Assembly (NCBI RefSeq): GCF_011801145.1
Contig: NZ_CP046172.1
Span: 3,286,001-3,350,000, forward strand
From: Nocardia arthritidis
GTDB taxonomy: Bacteria; Actinomycetota; Actinomycetes; Mycobacteriales; Mycobacteriaceae
Length of the DNA stretch: 64,000 nucleotides
Direction of reading: 5' to 3'
Made by a program: the position numbers and the translations under genes. This document shows positions 33,468 to 42,889 of the stretch, in pieces. Under the pieces are notes generated by a model. The model ran no database searches. It saw only the letters and a list, made by a program, of their open reading frames with translations, and was not told the origin of the DNA. Within the stretch, counting starts at the first letter, position 1; every line of letters starts with the position of its first letter.

Positions 33468-34355
33468 TCACGGGCGCAGCACCGAGACCAGGAATTCGAT
33501 CTGGTCGTAGACCGCCCGCTCGAAATGATCGTCGAAGTAGACGTCGAAATGTCCCACGGGATAACGCTTCACGATCGCGTGTTTGGTGCGTTCGGCCGCC
33601 CGCAGCGCCGATTTGGCCGGCGCGATCGAATCATGGTCGGCCACCGCGTACAGCACCGGCATCTTCAGCGCCTTCGCCCGGCGGCCCGGCGCGTCGAAGA
33701 GCGCCGAAAACGCGATCCGCGCAGCGACTTTCGGCTCATACCTTGGGCTCTCCTCGGCCAGCCTGCCGTAACCCTCCGGCACATCCGACGCGCTCATCAG
33801 CGCCGCCGAACGTTTGCGCCCGGCCAGCCGGATGCGAACCGGCTTGCGCCGCAACGGCCCGACCAGCAGATCGGTGGCCGCGATCGTGGAAACCTTGGTC
33901 AGGCTGATCGGGCCCTTCGCCAGCGCCGACGCCCACCCGCTGGTGAACGGGACCTGCGCGACGACGGCGGCGATGTAGGCGTCGTCGGGTGCCACCGCTA
34001 GCACGTGCCCCCCGCCGAACGAGGTGCCCCACAATGCGATTCGGGTCGCGTCGATACCGCGCAGGGTGCGCGCGTACGCGATGGCCGCATGCCAGTCCTC
34101 ACGCTGGCGCGCGATATGCACCAGCTGGCGCGGGGAACCCTGGCTGGCTCCGAAATGCCGGTAATCGAATACCAGCACGGCCATACCGGCGGCGGCGAAC
34201 CGCCGTGCGTAACGATCCAAGCCCATTTCACGGTTGCCCCCGAGACCGTGCCCCATCACCACGAGTGGGCGGGGCTTGGGGACGCCGTCGGGTGGATACA
34301 GCCAAGCGGCGCACTGTTCGCCGCCCGACGGAAAACTGACCTCGACACGTTCCAT
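33468..34355 (-). CDS. Alpha/beta hydrolase (acetyl-xylan-esterase/DLH-like)
   Basis: The 295-aa protein has an oxyanion-region VVMGHGLGGNREMGLDRYA, the nucleophile elbow LWGTSFGGGHVL (serine), a late acid in YAVADHDSIAP and a terminal histidine in YPVGHFDVY. It is probably a serine esterase or peptidase-like hydrolase. The frame stays open upstream through the RNase P RNA gene; homology begins at the ATG at 34355. Confidence 0.88.
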   Translation of the reverse strand: MERVEVSFPSGGEQCAAWLYPPDGVPKPRPLVVMGHGLGGNREMGLDRYARRFAAAGMAVLVFDYRHFGASQGSPRQLVHIARQREDWHAAIAYARTLRGIDATRIALWGTSFGGGHVLAVAPDDAYIAAVVAQVPFTSGWASALAKGPISLTKVSTIAATDLLVGPLRRKPVRIRLAGRKRSAALMSASDVPEGYGRLAEESPRYEPKVAARIAFSALFDAPGRRAKALKMPVLYAVADHDSIAPAKSALRAAERTKHAIVKRYPVGHFDVYFDDHFERAVYDQIEFLVSVLRP

Positions 34356-34385
34356 GACGCCCGAGGGTAGCGGGTACCCTGTACC

Positions 34386-34824
<439 letters not shown>

Positions 34825-34892
34825 TGTAGTTCGCATCACGGGGAAGCGGATCTTGTTGCCGAGATCCGGTGTCGCCGCGCACGATCGAAATC

Positions 34893-35366
34893 ATGATCGT
34901 GCGCAGACTGGCCGTCGACGAATGGAAGATCACGCGGGAGATCCGGCTGGACGCCTTGCGGGGTTCGCCGCGAGGCACCTTCGCCACCACCTACGACATC
35001 GCGGCGGAGTGGACCGACGAACAGTGGCGCGACTGGCATCGCGGCCGTGAGCTCTTCGTCGCCGAACTCGACCGATCCCCGGTCGGCTGTGCCGGATTGA
35101 TCATCCAGGAGGGCCTACCGGTGCTCGTCTCGATGTGGGTGAATCCGGTCGCCCGCGGCACCGGCGCATCCGATCATCTCATCGACGCGGTGATCGCCCG
35201 CGCCCGCGAAACCGGCCACCGGGAACTGCGCCTGTGGGTGCTGAAGGACAACCGCCACGCCGAAAAGCTCTACGAGCGAAAGGGTTTCGTATTCACCGGC
35301 CGCGATCAACCATCCAGGATGAACAATCCGCGCCGCGAGCGGGAGATGATCATCGACGTGGCGTGA
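34893..35366 (+). CDS. GNAT-family N-acetyltransferase
   Basis: The 157-aa protein has the acetyl-CoA motif VSMWVNPVARGTGASDHLID and the C-terminal NRHAEKLYERKGFVFTG. Acceptor unknown. The ATG at 34893 is preferred; an upstream GTG at 34869 adds eight residues. It lies 69 bp after rnpB on the same strand and resembles the GNAT at 19155. Confidence 0.87.
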   Translation: MIVRRLAVDEWKITREIRLDALRGSPRGTFATTYDIAAEWTDEQWRDWHRGRELFVAELDRSPVGCAGLIIQEGLPVLVSMWVNPVARGTGASDHLIDAVIARARETGHRELRLWVLKDNRHAEKLYERKGFVFTGRDQPSRMNNPRREREMIIDVA

Positions 35367-35370
35367 ATCC

Positions 35371-35751
35371 CTATGGCAGCCATGGTCTCGGATTGGTTCC
35401 GGGGTGGGTGCGGCGGAGCTCGCCGATGAGGAAGACCCAGCGTTGCTGGGCGTCCTCGGGGGTCGGGTAGCCGAGGACCTCGGCGATGTGCCGCCAGGAT
35501 TTGCCCTGGTCGCGGGCTGCCTCGAAGAAGGCGGCCTCGGATTGGTCGACGGTTCGCCGCTCTCTGACCAGCAGTGCCCGCCAAGCGGACAACACATCGT
35601 CGGGAATCGGTGGGGCGTCGCTGCGGCCGGCCAACAGAAGTATCGCCGTAAGAAGTGGCATCTGATCGACGAACTCGAAAGCGCTTTCGCTGAGATTGTC
35701 GCGAAACCATTGCGTGAGAGCCGGAAACGCTTGCCGCTCGTTCTGCGCCAT
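35371..35751 (-). CDS. Small HTH-like protein, function unknown
   Basis: The 126-aa protein has an N-terminal helical part and a C-terminal segment SWRHIAEVLGYPTPEDAQQR that looks like a sigma-region-4 or winged-helix DNA-recognition element. Proteins with such an end are found as putative DNA-binding proteins in actinobacteria. The start is uncertain (ATG at 35751, 35772 or 35787; none has a clear Shine-Dalgarno). It is convergent with the GNAT gene, 4 bp apart. Confidence 0.6.
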   Translation of the reverse strand: MAQNERQAFPALTQWFRDNLSESAFEFVDQMPLLTAILLLAGRSDAPPIPDDVLSAWRALLVRERRTVDQSEAAFFEAARDQGKSWRHIAEVLGYPTPEDAQQRWVFLIGELRRTHPGTNPRPWLP

Positions 35752-35910
35752 ATGCGTTATTGTCCGGCTCATTCGCGGCTGCCGCACCGCGGTTTCGGGC
35801 AGGTCGTCCGCTCTGCGGTGGATCGTGAAGATCGGTGGAGCTCGCGAAAGTCAGCGCCACGGAGCGTGTCTCGGTGCAATCATGAATTACAGCGAGATGG
35901 AAGTGACGCC

Positions 35911-36759
35911 ATGGATATTTTGGAGTTTCTGGCGAGCATCGTGGGGATTGCCGCCGTTGGCGGCGGGATCGCGACGGCGGCGAGTGCGCGGGTGGTCGCG
36001 CAGTACGAGAAGGGGTTGATTTTTCGGTTCGGGCGGATGGTCGCGACGCGGGATCCCGGGCTGCGGTTGCTCATTCCGTTCGTGGACAAAATGCGGAAGG
36101 TGTCGACGCGGATCGTCACCATGCCGGTTCCGGCGCAGGAGGGCATCACCCGGGACAACGTCACGGTACGGGTGGACGCGGTGGTGTATTTCCGGGTGAT
36201 CGACCCGGAGCGCGCGGTGCTGGAGGTGGAGAACTATCTGTTCGCGGTCGGGCAGGTGGCGCAGACCTCGCTGCGCTCGATCATCGGCAAGAGCGACCTG
36301 GACGACTTGCTGTCCAACCGCGAGGAACTGAACAAGGGCCTGGAGATCATGATCGACAGCCCGGCCCTGGCCTGGGGCGTGCACATCGACCGGGTGGAGA
36401 TCAAGGATGTGGCGCTGCCGGATGCGATGAAGCGCTCGATGTCACGGCAGGCCGAGGCGGAGCGGGAGCGGCGCGCCCGGGTGATCTCCGCCGAGGGCGA
36501 ACTGCAGGCGTCGGACATGCTGTCGCGGGCCGCCGCGCAGATGGCGGAGACACCGGCGGCGCTGCAGCTGCGTCTGCTGGAAACCGTGGTTCAGGTTGCG
36601 GCGGAAAAGAATTCGACGCTGGTGCTGCCGTTCCCGGTGGAGTTGCTTCGCTTCCTGGAACGTAGCAGCCTGCCCGCGGCCGACCCGAAACCCGAAGCGC
36701 CTCAGCCGAAATCCCCGGACGACACGCAGGCGACCGGCCCAACCGGAACACAGGCGTAA
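35911..36759 (+). CDS. SPFH/band-7 (slipin-type) membrane protein
   Basis: The 282-aa protein has one N-terminal membrane segment (about residues 3-22) and a slipin-type SPFH domain: YEKGLIFRFGRM, DPGLRLLIPFVDKMRKV, VRVDAVVYFRVIDPERAVLE, TSLRSIIGKSDLDDLLSNRE and MKRSMSRQAEAERERRARVI. Such proteins oligomerise in lipid domains and scaffold proteases or other membrane proteins. The Pro/Gln-rich C-terminus is not conserved. The ATG at 35911 has GGAAG 7 nt upstream. The usual NfeD-type partner is absent; a 37-aa membrane peptide follows. Confidence 0.93.
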   Translation: MDILEFLASIVGIAAVGGGIATAASARVVAQYEKGLIFRFGRMVATRDPGLRLLIPFVDKMRKVSTRIVTMPVPAQEGITRDNVTVRVDAVVYFRVIDPERAVLEVENYLFAVGQVAQTSLRSIIGKSDLDDLLSNREELNKGLEIMIDSPALAWGVHIDRVEIKDVALPDAMKRSMSRQAEAERERRARVISAEGELQASDMLSRAAAQMAETPAALQLRLLETVVQVAAEKNSTLVLPFPVELLRFLERSSLPAADPKPEAPQPKSPDDTQATGPTGTQA

Positions 36760-36833
36760 CAGGGCCGGCGTATACCGATACGGGTGCGGCGCTCGCCGCA
36801 CGTCGTATCGGCGACAACGTTAGGACCGGACCG

Positions 36834-36947
36834 ATGTCCGTGCTGATTCCCGTGATCGCGATCGTGCTGATGATCACGATCGGATATGTGCTGAAGTACC
36901 TGCCGAACCGCTTGCCGCAGCGGCAAGAGATACCGTTCGATGACTGA
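36834..36947 (+). CDS. 37-aa single-TM micro-protein
   Basis: The frame encodes one hydrophobic helix (SVLIPVIAIVLMITIGYVL) and a charged tail (KYLPNRLPQRQEIPFDD). AGGA lies 8 nt upstream. It follows the SPFH gene by 74 bp on the same strand, so the product may be a membrane partner of the SPFH protein. No homology was checked. Confidence 0.6.
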   Translation: MSVLIPVIAIVLMITIGYVLKYLPNRLPQRQEIPFDD

Positions 36948-36950
36948 CGG

Positions 36951-37337
36951 TCAGCCGCACATGAGCTTGGCCATCTGGTAGATGGCCTGCGACTCTTCGG
37001 TCGTCGCGTCGGCGCTGGCCGACTTGACCCGCGTGCCGACGCCCTTGACCACGGCGTCCTCCGGCTTACCCGCCTTGATGTCGGTGCAGGTGTCCGACAG
37101 CACACCGGCGATCTTGGTGTCGTCCTTGCCGTCGGCCAACTTCGGGAAGGCGTTCTTGAAGGCGACGACGAACGCACCCGCCTTCACATTGTCGAGCCCG
37201 GCCGGGGCGGCGGGCTTGGCCGAGGTGGCCGCCGCGGACGCGGGGGCGGAACTGGACGCCTTGTCGCTGCCGCAGCCGGTGAGCAGCAGAGCAAAGGCGG
37301 TGGCGCAGGCCGCGATTGCGGCGGTGGTTCGTATCAC
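36951..37337 (-). CDS. DUF732-like lipoprotein
   Basis: The 128-aa protein has a lipoprotein signal (AFALLLTGC, lipobox cysteine near residue 22), an Ala/Ser/Pro-rich linker and a small helical domain. The domain pattern is like DUF732: FKNAFP, SDTCTDIKAGK, then YQMAKLMC. The two domain cysteines probably form a disulfide. The GTG at 37337 is chosen because the signal peptide starts there. Function of DUF732 proteins is unknown. Confidence 0.75.
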   Translation of the reverse strand: MIRTTAAIAACATAFALLLTGCGSDKASSSAPASAAATSAKPAAPAGLDNVKAGAFVVAFKNAFPKLADGKDDTKIAGVLSDTCTDIKAGKPEDAVVKGVGTRVKSASADATTEESQAIYQMAKLMCG

Positions 37338-37367
37338 GGAGCGCGATGCTAGCGGGCCGGAACGAAA

Positions 37368-37398
37368 GTCGCCTCCCGTGAGGTGAACGGGAGGCGAC
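37368..37398 (-). terminator. Intrinsic terminator-like hairpin
   Basis: GTCGCCTCCCGT and ACGGGAGGCGAC form a perfect 12-bp stem with a 7-nt loop, followed on the minus strand by TTTCGTT. It lies 28 bp after the stop of the small frame at 37426-37518 and ends that transcript before the lipoprotein gene. Confidence 0.75.
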
Positions 37399-37425
37399 CG
37401 GAACCGGGACGGTGAAAGCGCCGAG

Positions 37426-37518
37426 CTACAGAGGTCCGATGAGTAGAACCGATGCCCAGTAGGCGGCCTGATCGGCGCCGAGCACGGGGAGAAGGAAGTC
37501 GTAAAGGAACGAGGACAT
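37426..37518 (-). CDS. 30-aa hydrophobic micro-protein
   Basis: The frame reads MSSFLYDFLLPVLGADQAAY followed by WASVLLIGPL. It is almost entirely hydrophobic and could be a membrane or cell-envelope peptide. GGGAG lies about 10 nt before the ATG and a 12-bp-stem terminator follows. The rest of the 437-bp space 37338-37774 shows no other gene. The combination of ribosome site, frame and terminator supports a genuine small gene. Confidence 0.6.
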   Translation of the reverse strand: MSSFLYDFLLPVLGADQAAYWASVLLIGPL

Positions 37519-37774
37519 CTGCGTGGAACTCCCAATTCGTCGACGTACGGGAACACTTCGGAATACGCGGGCCGCGAACGTATCCCGCGCCGTCCGGCCA
37601 CACTAGCAACCGGCGCCCGCCCGTGTCCGGCGCGCCGGGCCGGCACCGTGATTCTCGGGTAACTGGCCTAGAACGTGAGCGACGTCATAAAGTATTCGCC
37701 GTTGGCAAGGCCCGTTGCCGGGCGGCAGCGGGCCACTCACATCTCGATCGCTCCGAAAGCAGGTCTCAACACAT

Positions 37775-38107
37775 ATGCGGGTAGTTCGCTCCTTGGTCGC
37801 CGGTGCGTTGATCGCCGGGGCCGCTTCGCTTTTCGGCATGCTGGGCGCCGGTTCCGCCGGTGCAGTCGCGGTTACTCCGCTACCGGGTGGGGTGCAGGTC
37901 GACCTCAGCCCGGCCGACACGGTTTGGGTGCACCAGACCCACTTCGGTCAGGTGATCGCGGGTCTGCCGCATCCGTCCGCCCCCTCGTTCGGGGCGGCTT
38001 TGGACGCGGCGGCCGATGTTTCGGCCTCGGTTCCCAACGGCCGGGTCACGTTCACCGTCTACGGTCCGTTCGATCAGTTGAACGGCACCATGCTGGCACT
38101 TCAGTAG
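37775..38107 (+). CDS. Small secreted protein, function unknown
   Basis: The 110-aa protein has a signal peptide (MRVVRSLVAGALIAGAASLF, cleavage after GSAGA near residue 30) and a short mature domain rich in Val, Pro and Ser. No cysteine or family motif is seen. It belongs to the many small exported proteins of mycolate actinobacteria. It ends 10 bp before the RNB ribonuclease start and may be cotranscribed. Confidence 0.7.
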   Translation: MRVVRSLVAGALIAGAASLFGMLGAGSAGAVAVTPLPGGVQVDLSPADTVWVHQTHFGQVIAGLPHPSAPSFGAALDAAADVSASVPNGRVTFTVYGPFDQLNGTMLALQ

Positions 38108-38117
38108 TTCGGACTCC

Positions 38118-39611
38118 GTGGAACTACATCAGCGGATCGTCTCGGCGCCGGTGGATTTCGGCGCCATCCGTTCCGAATTCGGCCTCGCCTCGGCATATCC
38201 CGCCGAGGCGAGCGCCGAGGCCCGCGACGCGGTCGACGCGTTCGCGGGTGCCCGGATCGATCGCACGGACATCCCGTTCGTGACGATCGATCCGCCCGGC
38301 GCCATGGATTTGGACCAGGCGCTGTATCTCGAACGCACCGGCACCGGATTCCTGCTGCATTACGCGATCGCCGATGTGGGCGCGGTGATCGAACCCGGCG
38401 GCGCGCTGGCGAAGGAGTCGGGCGCGCGCGGCCAGACCTACTACCTGCCCGACGGCACGGTGCCGCTGCATCCGCCGGTGCTCTCGGAGGGTTCGGCGAG
38501 CCTGCTGCCCGATCAGGTGCGCCCGGCCGCGCTGTGGACCATCGAACTCGACGAAAATGCTGAGCCGCAACAGTTTTCGGTGATACGCGCCACCGTCCGA
38601 TCGCGGGCTCGGCTCGATTATCAGCGGGTGCAGGCCGCCGCGGACGCCGGGCGGGCGCTGCATCCATCGATCGCGGCCCTGCCGGAATTCGGCAAGCGGC
38701 GCATCGAGGCCGGGCTGGCCCGCGGCGCGATCGGTTTGCGGTTGCCCGCGCAGAGCGTGGTGCGCGACGACTCGGCCGAGGGACATTGGCGGCTGGTGGT
38801 GGAACCGCGCACCGCCGCCGACGACTGGAACGAACAGGTCTCGCTGCTCACCGGCATGTGTGCGGCACGAATCATGTTGGACGGCAACGGTTCCGGTGAG
38901 CGCATCGGATTGCTGCGCACCATGCCGCCGCCCGCCGACGCGGCCATCGAATCGATGCGGCGGACCGCGCACGCGCTCGGCGTGCCATGGCCGGACGGTC
39001 AGCCGGTGGGGCGGATGCTGGCCGGGCTGGATCCGAATACCCCTGCGGCGCTTGTGCTCATGTCCGAGGCCACCGGCCTGCTGCGTGGCGCCGGCTACAC
39101 CGTGTTCACCCACCCCGTCGGCTCCGCCTCCGATCGTGCGCTCGATGGGGTGGAGCCGGATGTGGTGCGGCACAGCGGGATCGGCGCGCCGTACGCGCAC
39201 GTCACCGCGCCGCTGCGACGGCTGGCGGATCGATTCGCCACCGAGATCTGTATCGCGCACTGCGCGGGAACCGAAGTGCCGCAATGGGTTCGGGACGGTC
39301 TCGGGAACACCACGGAAAGTATGCGGCGCAGCGACGGTTTGGCGGGCAAGGTGGAGCGCGCGTGCATCGACCTCACCGAGGCGACGCTGCTCGCCTCCCG
39401 CGCGGGCGCCGAATTCGACGCGGTGGTGGTGCGGGAGGCCAACGGCAACCGTCCCGCGGAGATCTTCGTCGCCGATCCACCGGTGCTCGGCCCCTGCGTC
39501 GGCGGGCCACCGGAAGGGGAATCGGTTCGGGTGCGGTTGATTTCGGCTGATCCGACGGCGCGAAAGGTCACCTTCGCCTTTCCCGCGCAAGCGCCGGACC
39601 AGGACACTTAG
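38118..39611 (+). CDS. RNB-domain (RNase II/R-like) ribonuclease
   Basis: The 497-aa protein has the RNB catalytic signature TIDPPGAMDLDQALYLER near residue 55 (Asp residues bind Mg2+) and HYAIADVGAVIEPGG. It also has the typical late motif PYAHVTAPLRRLADRF. Compared with RNase R it lacks N-terminal cold-shock domains and is short, as usual for the actinobacterial form. It degrades single-stranded RNA 3' to 5'. The GTG at 38118 is the start. Its stop overlaps the convergent CHAD gene by 4 bp. Confidence 0.92.
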   Translation: MELHQRIVSAPVDFGAIRSEFGLASAYPAEASAEARDAVDAFAGARIDRTDIPFVTIDPPGAMDLDQALYLERTGTGFLLHYAIADVGAVIEPGGALAKESGARGQTYYLPDGTVPLHPPVLSEGSASLLPDQVRPAALWTIELDENAEPQQFSVIRATVRSRARLDYQRVQAAADAGRALHPSIAALPEFGKRRIEAGLARGAIGLRLPAQSVVRDDSAEGHWRLVVEPRTAADDWNEQVSLLTGMCAARIMLDGNGSGERIGLLRTMPPPADAAIESMRRTAHALGVPWPDGQPVGRMLAGLDPNTPAALVLMSEATGLLRGAGYTVFTHPVGSASDRALDGVEPDVVRHSGIGAPYAHVTAPLRRLADRFATEICIAHCAGTEVPQWVRDGLGNTTESMRRSDGLAGKVERACIDLTEATLLASRAGAEFDAVVVREANGNRPAEIFVADPPVLGPCVGGPPEGESVRVRLISADPTARKVTFAFPAQAPDQDT

Positions 39612-40486
39612 CGCCCCGATACGAAGGCCGCGGCCGACGGATATCTGGCGAGCGCCTGCCCGGCGGCGAGATCCTCGGCGGCGGCCAGTATTTCGTAGAT
39701 CGACGCCTCATCCCGCACATCGGTCCGCTCGGCCGTGGACAGCAGCGAATCGCGGGATTCGACGGCGTCGCGATGGTCGCCGAGCACGCCCTGCAGCTGT
39801 TTGGCCTGGCTGCCCAGCTTCTCGGCGTCGCGGCCGAGCACATGGGCGGCGGCATCGCAGGAATACCGTAACCTCTTGGCGCCCTTGCGGATATCGTGCA
39901 GCAGCTCGATGCGCTCGGCGGCCGGGGCGCTCGGCTCGGCATAGACCAGCCTGCGCAGCCGCTTCAGATCCTTGCGCAGCACCCGTTCGAAGGCCTCGTC
40001 GGCCGGTAGCCCGGCGCGGTCGGGACGCAGCGGCGGCGCGGTGCGCCAGGCCGAAAGTTCGCCGCGCAGTTTGTGGTAGCGGCCGCTGTGCAGGACGTCG
40101 CGGATCCGGTCGTGCGCCGAGGCGTACCTGGCCCGCTCGGCGTCGACGAGGTCGGCGGTGACATGCTCGATCGGCGCGGATTCCGCCGCACCGTCGGATG
40201 TGTTCTCGGCCAGTAGGGTCTCGAAGCGGTCCGCGCGCACCTCCGCGTCGCGCGCGACGCCGAGGACGCCCGCCAGCCACTTCAGCTCCTCCTGCACATC
40301 GGCGACCGGCGCGGGGTCGAAAAGACTTTTGTACGAGCGCAATACGCTGCGCAACCGGCGGGTGGCCACCCGCATCTGGTGCACGGAATCGGGGGCGTCG
40401 GCGCGCACGTCGGGTTCGGCGGCCAGCAGCCGGTCCACATCGTCGCGCAGTGCCTTGACGATCGCGGATCCGGCCGTGGCTGCCAT
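39608..40486 (-). CDS. CHAD-domain protein
   Basis: The 292-aa helical protein has the conserved-histidine CHAD motifs SVHQMRVATRRLRSVLRSYK, RYHKLRGELSAW, LRKDLKRLRRLV and HDIRKGAKRLRYSCDAAA. CHAD domains bind polyphosphate and associate with polyphosphate granules. A CYTH partner domain is not fused. It lies next to the prolyl aminopeptidase gene (2-bp gap). In mycobacteria Rv2226/Rv2227 occupy this region. Confidence 0.9.
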   Translation of the reverse strand: MAATAGSAIVKALRDDVDRLLAAEPDVRADAPDSVHQMRVATRRLRSVLRSYKSLFDPAPVADVQEELKWLAGVLGVARDAEVRADRFETLLAENTSDGAAESAPIEHVTADLVDAERARYASAHDRIRDVLHSGRYHKLRGELSAWRTAPPLRPDRAGLPADEAFERVLRKDLKRLRRLVYAEPSAPAAERIELLHDIRKGAKRLRYSCDAAAHVLGRDAEKLGSQAKQLQGVLGDHRDAVESRDSLLSTAERTDVRDEASIYEILAAAEDLAAGQALARYPSAAAFVSGR

Positions 40487-40488
40487 CG

Positions 40489-41451
40489 TCAGCTCGCTTC
40501 CGCGAATCCGTCGGTGGCCTCGACGAGGCGGTCGACGATGCCGGGTTCGTTGGAGGCGTGCCCGGCGTCGGGCACGATATGCAACACCGACCCGGGCCAG
40601 GCCCGATGCAGATCCCATGCGCTGGTCGCCGGGCAGACCACGTCGTAGCGGCCCTGCACGATCACCGCCGGAATATGGGCGATCTTGCCGATATCGCGCA
40701 GCAGCTGGCCCTCCTCGAGAAAGCCGCCGTTGCGGAAATAGTGGTTCTCGATGCGGGCGAAGGCGAGTGCGAACCGCGGTTCGGCGGATTCGCTGACCCG
40801 GTTTGGTTTGGGCAGCAGCGAACTCGTCGAACCCTCGTAGACGGACCAGGTGACGGCGGCCTCCTGCGCTATCTCCGGGGCGGGGGAGTGCAGCAGGCGG
40901 TGGTACGCCTCGATGAGATCGCCGTCGCGCTCGGCGGCCGGTACGGGCGCGAGGTACTTCTCCCACTCGTCGGGGAACAGCGCGGCGATGCCGCCGTTGT
41001 AGAACCAGTCGAGTTCCTTGCGGCGCAACAGGAATATGCCGCGCAACACCAACTCGGTGACGCGCTCCGGATGGGTTTGCGCGTAGGCCAGGCCCAGCGT
41101 GGAACCCCAGGAGCCGCCGAATACCTGCCAGCGCTCGATGCCGAGGTGTTCGCGCAGCAGCTCCATATCGGCGATGAGATTCTGGGTGTTGTTGGCGTCC
41201 AGGCTCGCGCCGTCGGCGATGTGCGGGGTGGATCTGCCGCAGCCGCGCTGGTCGAACAGCACGATCCGGTAGCGCTTCGGATCGAAGAACCGCCGGTGGA
41301 ACGGTTCGGTGCCGCCGCCGGGGCCGCCGTGCACGAAGATCACCGGTTTACCCGCCGGATTGCCGCTGACCTCCCAATACACCTTGTCGCCCGCGCCGAC
41401 GTCGAGCATGCCGGTGTCGTACGGTTCGAGTTCCGGGTAGAGAATCCGCAT
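40489..41451 (-). CDS. pip: Prolyl aminopeptidase
   Basis: The 320-aa alpha/beta hydrolase of the S33 family has the full iminopeptidase pattern: FVHGGPGGGTEPFHRRFFDP, LFDQRGCGRSTPH, the nucleophile elbow FGGSWGSTLGLAYAQ, a catalytic Asp in GRYDVVCP and His in PDAGHASNEPG. It removes N-terminal proline from peptides. Its ATG overlaps the upstream lipoprotein's stop by one base (TGATG), indicating translational coupling. Confidence 0.95.
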   Translation of the reverse strand: MRILYPELEPYDTGMLDVGAGDKVYWEVSGNPAGKPVIFVHGGPGGGTEPFHRRFFDPKRYRIVLFDQRGCGRSTPHIADGASLDANNTQNLIADMELLREHLGIERWQVFGGSWGSTLGLAYAQTHPERVTELVLRGIFLLRRKELDWFYNGGIAALFPDEWEKYLAPVPAAERDGDLIEAYHRLLHSPAPEIAQEAAVTWSVYEGSTSSLLPKPNRVSESAEPRFALAFARIENHYFRNGGFLEEGQLLRDIGKIAHIPAVIVQGRYDVVCPATSAWDLHRAWPGSVLHIVPDAGHASNEPGIVDRLVEATDGFAEAS

Positions 41452-41876
41452 CAAAACGCCAATCCCGAGGCCAGGTCCGGGATCTGCAGCGCGTCGATGG
41501 CCTGCGCCCGGACATCCGAACAGCTTTTGGTGGTGACCCGATCGATGATCGGTTTATCGGCGAGTACGGCACCGTTGATGGCGCCGTTGCGCAGCGCCCA
41601 CTCGTGCACCGCCGCGTTCAGGCCGATCTTGCCGAGGGTCGGCCCCTGCACCCGCCAGTTGGACAGCTCTGGACGGATCATGTCGCACAGTTGCGCGGCC
41701 GCCTGGTCGGAGATCTCCGGGCCGGCCGGTTTGGACGGACTCGCCGAGGAGGTCGTCGAGCCGGAGCTGCCGGTCTGCGCGGGATTCGCGGAGTTGCCGC
41801 AGGCGGTGACGGCCACCGCGACCAATCCTCCCGCGAATAACAGCAGGCTGCGGGGCATCCAACGGCGTTGCGGCAT
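41451..41876 (-). CDS. Small lipoprotein, function unknown
   Basis: The 141-aa protein has a lipobox (GGLVAVAVTACGNS), a Ser/Thr/Pro linker and a domain with two cysteines (LCDMIRPELSNW and KSCSDVRAQAI). The layout suggests a DUF3558-like or similar actinobacterial lipoprotein, but I am not certain. The ATG at 41876 has GAGG 5 nt upstream; a GTG at 41882 is an alternative. It is coupled to pip. Confidence 0.75.
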   Translation of the reverse strand: MPQRRWMPRSLLLFAGGLVAVAVTACGNSANPAQTGSSGSTTSSASPSKPAGPEISDQAAAQLCDMIRPELSNWRVQGPTLGKIGLNAAVHEWALRNGAINGAVLADKPIIDRVTTKSCSDVRAQAIDALQIPDLASGLAF

Positions 41877-42033
41877 AGGCACCTCATGCTCGAGTCGTGT
41901 TTGTCCGCATCTACTTTGCCACCTTTTCCCGGACGGGTCGCGGGCGAACTTTGGGGGCTGTACCTATTGCGGCGTTCGGGGCCCTACGTGGTCACGCTGC
42001 GCTACCGCCTCCGGGCCTGACCTCACGCCGCCG

Positions 42034-42885
42034 TCAGCCGAAGCCGCCGCGAACCTCGTCGAGCAACTCGCGCAGCACCCTGGCCCACTCCGGCGCCGAC
42101 GCGTCGATCGTGCGCCAGGAATTGAGCACGACCAGCGGGGCGAGGCGATCGGCCAATGCCACCTCGGTGGACGAGACCGGGCCGTACTCGCGCCACCGGT
42201 CGAGATAGCGGTTCCGGTGCGGGCCGCGCAGGGTGCGATGGGACAGGAAGGGGTGGGTGAGCACCGCGTCGCCCCAGTCGAAGATCAGGCCGCGGCCCGC
42301 GAACACATTGCCGGTGTGCAGGTCGTTGTGTTCGACGCTCAGCCTGCCGAATTCGGCCAGGGCGGCGGCGGATTCGGCGATCCGCGGGCCGAGGCCGGGT
42401 ATCCGGGATTCGAAGTGCCGGTAGACCGTGATCAGTTGTGGCGGCGGGAGATACGGAGTTCCGGTGGCGCGCAGCTCGTCCAGGTGGCTTGCGGCGGCGT
42501 GCTGCAGATCGACGTAGGAGTCGATCAGCGCGGCCCATTCGGCCGGGCTGTCGCGGGCCGTCGCGCCGCCATCCGGGCTGAGCAGCCAACCGCGATCGGG
42601 TTGTACGGCAAGAGGTTCCAGAACGCTGCCGGGACGCAACCGGGAAAGTGCGGACAGCAGCGGACCCTCGTGGGCGAAGGCGCGCGCGTTCGCCTTCACC
42701 CACACCTGGCCCGCATCGGTGGGGATGCGGGCCAGCAGCGACCAGTCGCGGCGGCGGATTTCCGTTGCGGGGCCGGTGATCTCGATGCCGAACCCCGCGA
42801 GTTCGGTTGCCGCCCAATCGATCAGCGGGTCGATCGGTTGGCCGAGCAGCGAAACGGGCGCATTCGCGGCCCGGCCGTACGTCAT
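42034..42885 (-). CDS. Aminoglycoside phosphotransferase (APH)-fold kinase
   Basis: The 283-aa protein has the APH catalytic loop VEHNDLHTGNVF (HxDxxxxN) and the metal-binding IFDWGDAVLTHP. The N-lobe lysine is probably in VWVKANARAF. Substrate is unknown; most APH-fold proteins outside resistance islands phosphorylate small metabolites. It follows panB by 4 bp on the same strand and is likely cotranscribed with it. Confidence 0.88.
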   Translation of the reverse strand: MTYGRAANAPVSLLGQPIDPLIDWAATELAGFGIEITGPATEIRRRDWSLLARIPTDAGQVWVKANARAFAHEGPLLSALSRLRPGSVLEPLAVQPDRGWLLSPDGGATARDSPAEWAALIDSYVDLQHAAASHLDELRATGTPYLPPPQLITVYRHFESRIPGLGPRIAESAAALAEFGRLSVEHNDLHTGNVFAGRGLIFDWGDAVLTHPFLSHRTLRGPHRNRYLDRWREYGPVSSTEVALADRLAPLVVLNSWRTIDASAPEWARVLRELLDEVRGGFG

Positions 42886-42889
42886 CGGA

